Positions 1-11,278 of a stretch of DNA of 64,000 nucleotides are shown here, piece by piece. Source of the DNA: Scalesia atractyloides (Eukaryota > Streptophyta > Magnoliopsida > Asterales > Asteraceae); contig CAMTDV010000017.1 of the NCBI GenBank assembly GCA_947069175.1, forward strand, positions 54,011,137 to 54,075,136. The letters run 5' to 3'. The notes below the pieces were generated by a model. That model was given only the letters and a program-made list of their open reading frames with translations, made no database searches and was not told where the DNA came from. A program made the position numbers and the translations under genes. Position 1 is the first letter of the stretch. Each line of letters opens with the position of its first letter.

Positions 1-132
1 AACATAAAAGAGGGGAACTATGTACTCACATGGATTGTGGATGGCTTATTTAATTGTGTTTAGCCGAGCTTAAGTGTTTCCTAATAAACATACAATGTAC
101 GCGTGTTAGTAAAATAACCCGAGTCACTTTAG

Positions 133-309
133 CCATCCTACACGAGAGATAACCCCAACGGACTTAGTCAGGCAGAGCCTTGACATGCGTTGGTGGGTCC
201 TAGATCAATCGGGCAGGGTGGCCATACTACACGAGACAGAACCCCAACGGACTTAGTCAGGCAGAGCCTCGACCTGCGTTGGTGGGTCCTAAATCAATCG
301 GGTAGGGTG
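133..309. repeat. Tandem duplication of about 89 bp in the B0 LTR
   Basis: Two head-to-tail copies, 133-221 and 222-309, share 'cggacttagtcaggcagagc' and 'gcgttggtgggtcct' with a few substitutions. Function unknown. Confidence 0.85.
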
Positions 310-986
310 ACGAATTAGGGATCGGAGTTTAAATTACTTACAACGGAGCAGAGCTTCGCAGGTTTAGGGGTTTAGGGGGTTCGGAACTCGGAAAGAGTTT
401 AGAGAGAGTAAGAGATAGATTTTCTCGATCGAAATGAGCAACTGAAACAGTCCCAGGCCGCTCCTTTTATACCCAAATTTGGCTTCTCCCGTGCGTCACG
501 CGGGGAGACAGGGATTCTCTCGCGTGGCGCGGGGAGGTCGGTTAGGCCTAGACTACCACCGGTCTTAGGTAAGTTGGACACGTGTTTCGAAACGGAGCTA
601 CGTGTCCTGGTACTCTACCGCACGTCACGGGAGATACCTAGGATTCTGGCGCATGGCGCCTGAGAGGTTTTTTTTCCGTGTCGGTTTTCGTCGTGCGTGT
701 CTGGGGTTGCGTGTCTGACGTAACCTACAAGTGGTCTAATCTTGTTAGACACTTAGGCCTACATTTGTTTTTGTACAAGTCGCTCATCTTGAATATTAGT
801 TAAACTTGTAATCGTTTTGATATGTTGGATAATATATATATTTCATATATATTTATATGTTTTCGTTATGTATGAACGGGCCTAGCCCTTCATATGTAAT
901 CGTACCTTACGCGAGGCATTTGAGGTTACGATTCCGTATTTACATTTTTTCATAAGATATAATCAAACCTTGTGTGTGTATATATA

Positions 987-1359
987 GTGTTCGGTTCAAA
1001 TGAGAACCACCACGAGTTGTGAGAACCGTGAGAACTTTTTGTTCCCACGCGAGTTGAGCCAAATTGCACAAACGTAGATGAAAATATTATAAACACATCT
1101 GTAAAAAAAGTAAAAAAAATTGTCGAGTCGGCAGGTTTGACTAAGGCAAGTTTTTTTACGCGCCGGTGTAAATTTGGTACTAAGATAAATATTTTTTATG
1201 CCTCATGTAAATGTGTGTATGCGGCATTTTTTATTTTATTTTTTGTTGAAACAAGTTATTTTTTTATGACTTTTGAGAAAAAAATCGAAAAAAACCTTTT
1301 GGATGGCCTAGTTCTCACGGTTCTCACAACTCAAGGTGGTTCTCATTTTAACCCATCCC
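987..1359. mobile_element. Short non-autonomous TIR element (MITE)
   Basis: About 50 bp at each end are inverted copies: 'atgagaaccacc' followed by 'gttgtgagaaccgtgagaac' on the left, and the reverse complement ('gttctcacggttctcacaac', 'ggtggttctcat') on the right. Flanks share 'tatatata' (979-986 and 1360-1367), a possible 8-bp TSD in low-complexity DNA. The interior has no credible gene; short ORFs here are chance. The superfamily is unclear (Mutator-like or hAT). Confidence 0.7.
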
Positions 1360-2871
1360 TATATATATACCTTTAAATATTTATATTTATCGATTATATA
1401 TATTTATTCAAAAACATATTTTAGTATATCTTTACTAGATATATGAATTGTTAAAATTCAATAATTTTAACTTTGTGCTTGTATATATATACATGTATAA
1501 GATTCTAGTATTTGTACATCATGCCTTATGTACATATGTATTTATACGTATTCATGCACCTTTGTATGTATACTTCTTGTATACTTTTAAGTTGAGTATT
1601 ATACCATATTTGTACGTATACAATTATACATGAATATTACTTGTAATTCTTTGTACTTCACTAAGTATATAGGTGTACGTATTTATACGTATAAGTATAC
1701 TTTGTATACTTGTATTTTATACTTAGTTTATAAATAACTTGTCACACCCTGGTCGTAGCGGAAGCGCATGTGTGTGACTATGAGGTAATCATTGCATCTA
1801 ATCGTATAAACAATATAACTAACAACGATGCCATAGATATAATGATTTGCAACAAAAGTTTACAAGTTCCCAAGGTGAAATTACAAGTTTCAAACAAGTT
1901 CACAACGTTAACCAATATATAGTTTTTAAGTTACATTACACCTTGAAACAAAATATGTTTTCATCATAAAAGCATATTGAGGTTTTGTCTCCTATATGCC
2001 CGTACAAGGTTGGGATATAAGAGGCAAATCCTCCAAAAAGGTAGTCGTTGTCGTGCTCATTCCCATTTCCCGAGGCCTTTTACCGGCTCAAATCTTGTTT
2101 CCTGAAATACATATAAATTTGAAAAATCAACAAAAGTTGGCGAGTTCATGTAGTTATTATTTTCGTATAAATGTCATGTTTGTAATCCAATAATGAAATC
2201 TTAGTATGTTATTAACATTCATGGAGTTTAAGGATCTATCAGTGTGTCGCGAGCGCCCTGACATATGTGTCATAAGTAAAGAACCAAACCGAGACAACTT
2301 TGACATCATTGGGATCACAAAAGCACTCCTAAGGGGTTAACAAACCAGGAGTGGAGCGCGCCTCAAACTCGGTAGATCTACACCTTTTGCACCTTGGTTA
2401 CAAATTGATTAATAGTTACTATTGTCATTATCCTACCTACGCACAATGACCGTGTTATCATCTAACCCCATAGCGAACATACCGTTTGTTATAACATGTA
2501 TTTCCCCCCGAGAGTTATAAAACCGAAAACGTTTAAAAGAAAAGGGGGACATGAGCTCACAGGTTTGTGTTCCGTAAGTCATGTGAATGTAACTCGAGTG
2601 TCCGTAGACGTGTGTAACCTACATATGTATCAACTACATTAGACCCTCGGGTCTTGTTGGACCTCGTACAAGTTGTTCATCTTGAATTTTTGTTATGTAT
2701 TTAGTTATCATATTAGAACAACTTTAATGTTATTATAGTGTTGGTAGTTCGTTTGTTTGATTATTATTTGTATATATATACTTCACAATTATATATATAT
2801 ATATGCTCGTTTATTAGATCGTGTGTGAACGGGCCTCACCCTTCGTGTGTTCTCGTGCCTTGCATGCGTGT

Positions 2872-3037
2872 TATTGGGGTCTAGTCCATGTCATTGGGCG
2901 TAGCCCATGTCATGTATGTCGCCTAGCCCATGTCTTTATGTGCTTGGGCCTAGCCCATGTAATCATGTGATTGGGCCTAGCCCATGTAATCATGTGATTG
3001 GGCCTAGCTCATGTATTAGTGAAATAGGCCTAGTCCA
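2872..3037. repeat. Short tandem repeat array, about 27-bp unit
   Basis: Repeats of 'ttgggcctagcccatgtaat' plus 'catgtga', the best two copies nearly identical and the outer ones degenerate. Each unit has a small palindromic core, GGGCCTAGCCC. It lies inside the B1 LTR. Confidence 0.85.
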
Positions 3038-4807
3038 AAATTAATTACCCAAGTCTATAATTTGCATTCTTGTATTTTTATTATTTCCATTAATTTTGTA
3101 GTTTACAAGCACCCTATTATACTTATATAAAATGTCTTGGAAACGTTTATATATTTCAACTTTCCGGATTTTGGTTATCGGTTATATATATTCGTTAAGC
3201 GTCTAAAAATATATTATTTTTAGACGTGTTGTTGTAGTCATTTAATATATATATTTCCACGTCGAAAGTCGCCCAAGTGTCGTAGTAGCTCCTCATGATG
3301 GCGATATGTTCGTTGATCGATAGTGAAACGGTGTATTGTATAAATTCGTCCGTTGTCCGAATAGTCTGGCCGTCCGATTATTTGTTTCAAGAATTGCGTA
3401 AAAGTGCATGTGTTCATGTAATTTACACTTGGTAACTTTCAAGTATTTGGTGTGTTGTATTAGTTGGGTATTTTGTACTTAACTTGCATACCCTAGCAAT
3501 TCTAGATACATACACATGTATTTTACACACACACTTATGATGGTGCCAAAGTATTTATATATATTATTACTCCAAAAATATATATGTAATAAATAATACT
3601 CATATTTTTAACTTGTAAAATATATATATGTATTTATTAAATCCTTAGAAGGTTAGGGTTTAACCCTTAACATTAAAACTTCCTTAATGACGATTTAGGT
3701 CACTAATCGCATTTAGCCCCATTAATTATACTTTAATCGAGATTAGATTTTTATAAAATTTCGACTTAGTTTCCCCTAAACTATGAGGTTTTCCACGTTT
3801 CAAAAACGTATTTAAACACTTTTGAAGTTCCCAAATTATCCATAATTCATCCAAGTTTCACAAATTCATTTCAAATAATAATCAAATAAACATGTCTTCT
3901 ATTTTTCATGAGCTTCTCATATATACATTTTCAAGACTTTTAGAGTAATAATTTCTTATGTTCATCCTTTATAACTATTTTATATAAACTTGGTTTTATA
4001 TATATTTTGATACTTTAAAACCCCAAAATTTTCATATCTTTCAAGATTGTCAAAAAACTAAGATTTTCATGGAAAACTTTTTATCAATATTTTCATATAA
4101 CTTGATTTATTCAAAAATCAACTTTGCTAGCTTTCAAGATCCAAGTTTCAAGTCTCAAAATGTATCATATTTTTCAACAACAACATCAAGACTACATATA
4201 TTCAAAGCTCATGAACTTGAAGATGATGATCTTACATGATTTAAACATATACTTGTTTAAATCGCATTCTCAACTTATTATGGTAAAATTATCATCCATG
4301 TAAAATACTACAACAAATAAACAACAAGAACACAATATATATCACACTTTTAATCTTGTTATTTTTTTATATGTTAGAGTTTTTGGATGGTTTCTTTCAA
4401 GGTGTTCAAGATGAATATTACTTGCACTTTTACATACTACAGATTATAAGAACAACAAATCATAAACAAGAAGCTTACTACTAGCTCTTAGGCTAGGGGT
4501 GATTCAAGAACAAGATGATGGTGAAAAGATGAAGATTAAGAAGATGAGGAAGCTCCCAAGAAAGCCCTAATGATCCTCCATCCTTGCAAAATCCATAAAT
4601 GACTTTGCAATGGCTTGAAAGTGGGTATAAAGTGGTGTTTTAAGGTGATCAATGGTGGTGCTATGTGGTGGTGGGTGTGCCGTGAGTAGAGAGAGACGAG
4701 AGGGGTGATTTGTTTTGATTGTTTTTCAAGTGTTAGAATGATGTGAAAATGGTGATGATATGTAGTTGTTATAATCACATGAAATCCTTCCAAAGTCAAG
4801 AGAAATC

Positions 4808-5302
4808 TGAAAGTCCATGATCAGGCGATTCTAGACGGAAGTTAGTGCATAAACGTATATAACAGTTTCGGTAAAATGTTATTAAGAATGGAGTAGAAGT
4901 AGAATGCAGCAGAAGTCTTCATTCATACCAAAAGAGTATACATCTTTAAGTCCAGCTGCCGGAGTTCCTGGAGAGAATCCAGCAGCATCTCCCCATAGGG
5001 ATGGCAGAAACTTAAGTAACAAATGAACAACACACCTATATATAGGGTAACAAGTTCGCCCGAAGTGTGCATGGACAAGTTCGAGCGAACTTGTCCTTCA
5101 CAGGACAAGTTCGGGCGAACTTGACCATCACATGTCAAGTTCGGGCGATCTTGACCTTCACAAGTCAAGTTCGGGCGAACTTGTTCCCAAATTCACTATC
5201 TGCTCCGTATTTTGGTCGGGTGTTCAATTCTAACCTATACAATATTTAACGCATGCTCAATCTAGCCTATTCGACAAGTAACAAACACAAAATGCATCAA
5301 CA
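4808..5302 (-). repeat. T1 3' LTR
   Basis: 495 bp. It contains the TATA-like 'ctatatatag' (5036-5045) and five palindrome sites AAGTTCG-NN-CGAACTT or variants starting at 5052, 5077, 5107, 5137 and 5167. On the minus strand the palindromes lie just upstream of the TATA. Confidence 0.9.
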
Positions 5303-7059
5303 GATTCCCCCTTGTTCATTAATGTCGAAGCTTGATCTTGATGTTCAAAACTTTGAGCCGTGTTTGAATATTCTTCAACTTCAATCAAGGTGTCTGCCAA
5401 TGTCATCGAAACGCGTCAATAGATTCCCCCTTAATTGATGATCTGGGTTTGCATTATCAACTTTCAATACCGCTGAAAACTCCAGTTCAGATCTTTGGTT
5501 GCACGGTTTCCGACCTCCTCTGATTTGTTTGATCGACAAATTTTCTCGAATAACCATCAACTTGAAGCTAATTAATGCAGCAGCTTCTCCATTTCGATGA
5601 TAACCACATCCGAGTTCAATTTTTGAATAAGCGTTGAGCATCAAGAGTTTATTCCGCACACTCCTAAAATATCAAAAACTCAACCGACAATTAATAGAAA
5701 CTTCGAATCACCGCATAGGAAAACTTCAAATCAACGAATACCCTAGAAAATCTGAAATCCCGATTTCCGTAATCGCAGTTAAGCACCCTTCAAAAAGATT
5801 TGATTAGCAAATCGGTAATCTGCTCAATTAATAAATCTTCATCAGAAACAGATAATCTGGTAATGCATCGAATCTGAAAAACATACGTCCATGACCAATA
5901 TCACATTCTTCCTCTTCAGTCACAATGCCAGATATATAGCTATCTCTGGTAGACCAGCGCCACTTAATCACCAAACATCATCATCCAATGGCGGTTAGTC
6001 TGATTCATCTGCTTGAGGACTAAAAATAATGGCCACCAAAGGCTATCATCAGTTATATCTTGAATAACTTCAGATCTCCTTGGTAATTTTGAAACCATCC
6101 ATCTGCGGAGCTAGTCACTAGTTCCTAAGATCATCAATGAACGTTTTGAACATCCTCAGGTCCTCACTGGTACTAATGACTGCTAATCCAGCTAACTGTT
6201 CCTTCACCGGAGATCAGGACTCTAACCCTTAAGCATCACTCTGTGTCATGATCTGAAAAATCTGAACTTCCTGTGATCACCAGATGAATTTCGATCCTCT
6301 GCATTTTCCGATAATCTGCAATCGGTAACCACCCGGATACTATTGCAGCAGTCACGAATTTCAAAAATGTTGGAATCTTCATATATCGTAAAATTTTTAT
6401 TCCCCCTCACTGAAATTTCCCCTCAAATCTGGAATTTTCCGTATTCATCAAATGCGGATTTAACGTTTAGGCCCATTACTAGTCACGACAACCAAATGAT
6501 CAACTTCTGCATCGGTATCAATGACACTCCCGTTATCTTCAAAATTTTGTGACCGCATCACCAAATCTGTACTCTGAAGCTCTAGACAGTGTCCCGAACA
6601 TCCCGGTTCGGTCATTGAAAACTCGAAAAATTTCTATCGCCAATTTTTTTCTGGACACTCATCCCATCAGTACCATCAACAAAATTTTTCTTTTTTTACG
6701 CTATGATACAAGTTCGGGCGAACTTGATCAGTATGATACAAGTTCGGGCGAACTTGATCAGTATGATACAAGTTCGGGCGAACTTGATCAGTATGATACA
6801 AGTTCGGGCGAACTTGATTGGCCAACATCAAGTTCGGACGAACTTGAACCAGCCCATTTTTACATTTTTCGATCTAGAATCCTTATTTCTTCGAATTTCG
6901 AGATGATTCCACCATAGATATGGTCGAAAATGGTTTTCTAACAATCATATCCGTTCAATTTTACTTTTTGTCCGTGGATTGTATGTTTATTTGATGATTT
7001 ACATCTAAAACCCCTCCTAATGTCCATAAATGTCCAAATTCATGAACGTAGGTGATAAC
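5303..7059 (-). other. T1 internal region, no coding capacity
   Basis: Short ORFs occur on both strands but none resembles gag, protease, RT or integrase. A second copy of the LTR-end/polypurine junction ('gcgtcaatagattccccctt') lies at about 5413-5432. A palindrome array lies at 6710-6845. The rest is conserved at nucleotide level with the T2 interior (57921-60085), for example 'ctaacccttaagcatca'. Confidence 0.75.
6710..6845. repeat. Phased palindrome array (exact 30-bp spacing)
   Basis: Five AAGTTCG-NN-CGAACTT palindromes begin at 6710, 6740, 6770, 6800 and 6830. The centre dinucleotide is GG in four and GA in the last. Linkers are near-identical ('gatcagtatgatac') for the first copies. 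ORFs read through it (repeats such as SSGELDQYDT) are translation artefacts of the repeat. Confidence 0.95.
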
Positions 7060-7077
7060 CGTAGCTCTGATACCAAT
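7060..7077 (-). promoter_or_regulatory. T1 primer-binding site (initiator-Met tRNA)
   Basis: The minus strand reads ATTGGTATCAGAGC directly after the LTR end, the usual plant retrotransposon match to the 3' end of initiator methionine tRNA. Confidence 0.88.
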
Positions 7078-7541
7078 TGAAGGTCCATGATCAGGCGATT
7101 CTAGACGGACGTTAGTGCATAAATATATATAACAGTTTCGGTAGAATGTTATTAAGAATAGAGTATAAGTAGAATGCAACGGAAGTCTTCATTCATACCG
7201 AAAGAGTGTACATCTTTAAGTCCAGCTGCCGGAGTTCCTGGAGAGAATCCGGCAGCATCTCCCCGTAGGGATGGCAAAAACTTAAGTAACAAATGAACAA
7301 CACACCTATATATAGGGTAACAAGTTCGCTCGGAGTGTGCATGGACAAGTTCGGGCGAACTTGTCCTTCACAAGACAAGTTCGGGCGAACTTGACCATCA
7401 CATGTCAAGTTCGGGTGAACTTGTTCCCAAATTCACTATTCGCTCTGTATTTTGGTCGTGTGTTCAATTCTAACCTATACAATATTTAACGCACGCTTAT
7501 TTTGCCTATTCGACAAGTGACGAACACAAAATGCATCAACA
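7078..7541 (-). repeat. T1 5' LTR
   Basis: 464 bp, one palindrome unit (about 30 bp) shorter than the other LTR. Palindromes begin at 7322, 7347, 7377 and 7407; TATA-like 'ctatatatag' at 7306-7315. Confidence 0.9.
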
Positions 7542-9161
7542 AAATCTTCAAGTGCCATACCCTTCCATCAACTTTCATCAACTCAAGCAAGAAAGGTGGG
7601 TAGGGGCCCACTTTGTTGACCGTAAATTGGCAAGGTGGGGGGGGGGGGGTAAAAGGTAAATTTTTATTATGTCACATGCTTAAATATAAGATATTTAGGT
7701 GATTATTCTAATTAGGGGTGGTTAGTGTAATTGTGGTTTAATTAGGGAAATGATGTGATGTTAAGGTGTTAGATAAGGCTAACTAGTTCACTAGGCTAGT
7801 TGATGTTAAGTTTAGATGATATAAACGTCTTCCGTTTCATTATTCGATTAATAACAGCACCTAAATATTATACTGACGAATATTTCCGGGAGTTGTATTT
7901 CCGCAACCACATGATGTAATGAAGCTATCGGACATTAATTATTTCATCGGTTCGGCAATACGCCTTCCGGTCAAGTTGTGCATTGTTTGTCGTAATATCG
8001 GAAGCGATGCTTTTTATGTATTTTTGATATAGTCATATTCTTTTAAGATACTTTTCATTGTTCTGTGATGATTCTGAGGTCTCGGAAATGTTGTATCAAT
8101 GTTGCGGATGCGTTAAAATTGTTATATTTATCGCCGATTCGGACGGTTTCGTGATTCGAGTGTTATACCGGAAAGTTATGTATTATTGCAAGATATATTC
8201 CCACTTTAGGGTTTTTATGTATATATGGACTCAGTTATGTCATTCGTATGTCTTTATTCATCGTTCTGATCCGTTTCAGTAGTTTTACTGACATGAATAG
8301 TGTAACCGTGAATAGTGCGCCCAACACTTTCTACCAACACTTCTATGACATAGTTTTATTTGTTTCTCGTCGTGACGAAAGCCAATATGTGTTATGGTAT
8401 ATTTAACTTGTCCTATCACTGTTATATTACGTACGACTCAGTTACGTAATTAAATTACGATAAAATGCATGAGATTAATTGTACGGGATTACCAGTTATT
8501 TGTCGTTTGTCACATAACTTTCCGGATTTTATTATATAGTAAAATACATATATTATGTACTTAAAATGTTAATAAATTTTTAAGACTAACTAAACTATTT
8601 ATATATATATATAAACTAAGTTTATAAAAATTATAAATATTTTTATATAACTTATTTTTGTCAGTTTTATATATATATACACACACACTTTAATAATATA
8701 TATTTCGTGTCGGTCCATATGCCCGTTTTCGTTCTTTTTGTCCGTTTCGTTCGTTTCATCTGATTTGTCCGTTTTGTCCGAAATGTTTGTTTGTCCTAGT
8801 TTGGACATGTATGTTTTTATACTTGTCAAGTTACAAGTATTTTTATGTTTTGTAAGTATTTAGTTTAGTATATATTTTTTCAATTGTTTCAAAATACATA
8901 CACAAAATTATATACATATAATTTTGCTGGTCTAAATATATATTTCAACTGAAATATATATATATATATATATATAACTAGTTTTAGTTTAAGAAAAATC
9001 TAGTAATTTTTAACTTAAACTTTTCACCCAAAATTTTGTATAATCATGATTAAGGTTGTTAGTCATAGTTTTAGCCAATAAAATCCTTGTTAATTACACC
9101 TTAATCATGATTTGATTTTATAAAAATTTTGCCATAGTTTCCCTTAAACTATGGACTTTTC

Positions 9162-9791
9162 TAGGGGTGTGCAAAAAACCGAATTAACCAAATCATAACC
9201 GAATTAGCCAAAAAACCGAACCAAATCAAAAACCGGTGGGTCCGTTAATGGTTTTTATGAAAACCGAAAGTAGCGGGTCGGTTATGGTTATCAATACTTC
9301 TATACCCACTGTAACCAAACCGAACCGACATGTGATAAATCTTTGTAGGGTTTAGGTCTTTGCATCATTTTTTAATATTTGATGTTTTTTATTAAAAAAA
9401 ATTAGTATTTATAGGTTATTTGATATCGTTTTGCAGTTTTTGTTGAATGTTTACTTGAATTTATGGAATACATCACATCAATTTATTTGAATATTCGGTA
9501 ATAATCGGTATTAATATTATTGATTATATGTATTTTTAATACTATGTAATATAATAATATTTACAAATATGGAATAACAATTTGTTCCAGCTTAAAAAAA
9601 ATTTAGCTATTTTTAGCTAGGCTAAATATACCGTTAACCACCCACAACCGACCTGCTATAACCACCAAAATCAATTAACCATAACCGCCATAACCAATCG
9701 ATTATGATTATGGTTATTCATTAACCAACATCGCGGTTATGGTTATGGTTTTAGGTAAAAACCGACCCAAATCGACCCATGCACACCCCTA
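9162..9791. mobile_element. hAT-type MITE, 630 bp
   Basis: Terminal inverted repeats TAGGGGTGTGCA / TGCACACCCCTA, flanked by a perfect 8-bp TSD gacttttc (9154-9161 and 9792-9799). The subterminal regions are rich in 'aaccgaa' and 'ataacc' motifs on both sides, typical of hAT transposase-binding subterminal repeats. No coding capacity. Confidence 0.93.
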
Positions 9792-9949
9792 GACTTTTCC
9801 CATGTTTTAAAACATTATTTTATACACTTTTCAACTTCAACAATTTGTCAAGTCTTACAAAACTCAATATTTACCATAATAAATATAAGAGATGGTCATC
9901 TTTATTCATTTCAAAAATCATATTTAAGATATGGTCATCTTTATATTTC

Positions 9950-11278
9950 GAGTAAATGACAAGTTTTGTCATTTATCTTTACATCAAATTGCAGGCGTTG
10001 TCATTTTTTCCAAAAGTTTACACGCGGTGTCCTTAACCTTCCAAAATCTTGCACGTTATATCCTTTAGCCCAAACCCGGTTAGATATTTTGGTTTAAATC
10101 TGGTCATGTGCATTGCACATGAGGGCATATTTGTCTATTCACCTTCCAAGTGGCTATGTGTAAATGTTTAATGTCTAGGGGCTATTATGTAATAAAATGA
10201 AAAGGATATATATAATTAAAAATACACACAAGTTCTCCTTCCCTCTCTCTCTTCTCTATCTCTCCAACCTACACATTCCACCACCACTCACCATCTACAA
10301 CCATAGTCACCACCACCATCTACAACCACGATCACCACCACTCCCACTAGCTAACATCAAATTCAACTCTAACAAAGAAACCTAATTAATTTTTGTTCTT
10401 TTCATGGTGGTAGATACCCATGACCACAACCAAGATCTAGAACAAAACAGTATGCCCTTTGATTCATTATTCAGATCATCTCGATTATTTAACTTACAAC
10501 CAACGTCGCCGGCCCTAATCACCTTCCACAACCACCGCCACCCCTAACCCACCTCACACAACCACCACCACCGCCGCCCTAACCCACCACACACAACCAC
10601 CGCCATTGCTGCCCCTAACCCACCTACAATAACCACCGCCACTCCTAACCCACCTATCACAACTACCGCTGCCCTTAACCCATCTACAATAACCACTGTC
10701 GCCCCAACCCACCCGAAATAACCACTGTCGCCCCTAACCCGCCTCCCACTACCACCGCCGCCCTTAACCCACCTACAATAACCACCGTCACCCTTAACCC
10801 ACCTCCCACGACCACCGTCGTCCTTAACCCACCACCCAGCACCGCCCCACAGCCGCCACCATTGGATTTTCGAGAGAGAGAATAGATAGACGGAATTTCA
10901 GATTGTGTTGAGAGAGAGAAGAAAGAGAGAGGAGGATGATCAGATCAGAAAGAGAAGAGAGATTGAGAAGAAAGATAGAGAATAATTAGATCAGAGAGAA
11001 AGAGAGTTGATACAAATCCTTTTATTTCTTGGTTTTGTCCAAAATAGTCCCTTAATAAAAGTGTATTACACAATAAACATTGAGAATGTGAAATGACAAG
11101 GATGCCCTCATGTGCAATGCACATGATCATATTTAACCAAAAAATCTAACTGGGTTTGGCCTAAAGGACATAACGTGCAAGCTTTTGGAAGGTTAAGGAT
11201 ACCGCCTGTAAACTTTTGAAAAAAGGACAGCGCCTGCAATTTGATGTAAACATATAGGACAAAAATTGTAATTTACTC
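9950..11278. mobile_element. Non-autonomous Mutator-like element, 1.33 kb
   Basis: Long TIRs: the left starts GAGTAAATGACAAGTTTTGTC and the right end is the inverse of GAGTAAATTACAATTTTTGTC. Similarity extends inward over about 190 bp, including 'tgtgcattgcacatga'. Flanks 'tatatttc' (9942-9949) and 'tatttttc' (11279-11286) match at 7 of 8, an imperfect TSD. The interior is low complexity: a CT-rich tract (10235-10265), a Pro/Thr-like CCACC repeat block (10500-10850) and GA-rich tracts (10870-11010). No transposase. Confidence 0.8.
10500..10850. repeat. CCACC-rich minisatellite inside the Mutator-like element
   Basis: Degenerate units of about 30 bp built from 'aaccaccgccgcccctaacc' and 'cacctacaata'. 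A small ORF at 10197-10385 is upstream of it, and I see no reason to call it a gene. Confidence 0.8.

Larger units (their letters stand above)
1..1739 (-). repeat. B0 gypsy LTR, left part (cut by window edge)
   Basis: Non-coding LTR sequence continuing at 8520 once the B1 solo LTR is removed. It resembles B1: both carry a 'gaacgggcct' segment with nearby 'cttcat/cttcgt' and a TCATCTTGAAT block. The orientation is minus because the associated gag (12781-13501) is on the minus strand. It holds a GC-rich segment (about 480-660), a tandem duplication (133-309) and a small TIR element (987-1359). No gene is seen. Confidence 0.7.
4808..7541 (-). mobile_element. T1: short non-coding LTR retrotransposon
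   Basis: LTRs at 4808-5302 and 7078-7541 begin TGAA and end CATCAACA. A perfect 5-bp TSD, aaatc, flanks the element (4803-4807 and 7542-7546). A PBS complementary to initiator-Met tRNA lies inside the right LTR (7060-7077), so it is transcribed on the minus strand. The polypurine tract is at 5303-5317. The internal 1.8 kb has no gag or pol homology that I can see. This is a TRIM/LARD-like non-autonomous element. T2 (57374-60650) is a second member of the family. Confidence 0.88.
1740..8514 (-). mobile_element. B1 solo LTR (about 4.0 kb) nested in B0, with T1 inside
   Basis: It begins TGTCACACCC and ends TGTCACA. The flanks carry a perfect 5-bp TSD, taact (1735-1739 and 8515-8519). Removing T1 and its TSD leaves about 4.03 kb of LTR with no coding region, PBS or polypurine tract, so this is a solo LTR left by LTR-LTR recombination. 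It is related to the B0 LTR around it: both share 'actttccggatttt' and the 'cttaaactatg/cctaaactatg' segments. The minus orientation is inferred from B0. Confidence 0.8.

Noticed and set aside
2872..3037. Satellite or centromeric repeat
   Set aside because: Only a few units confined to one LTR.
5052..5182. Heat-shock element interpretation of the palindrome
   Set aside because: Heat-shock elements have TTC and GAA separated by two bases. Here they are separated by four (TTC-GNNC-GAA), so the match is poor.
6710..6845. CRISPR-like regularly spaced palindromic repeats
   Set aside because: The linkers are themselves repeated rather than unique, the context is a plant LTR element, and there are no cas genes.
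6549..6917. 122-codon ORF with SSGELDQYDT repeats
   Set aside because: It is a read-through of the 30-bp palindrome array. The array is open in more than one frame, and the ORF has no counterpart in T2.
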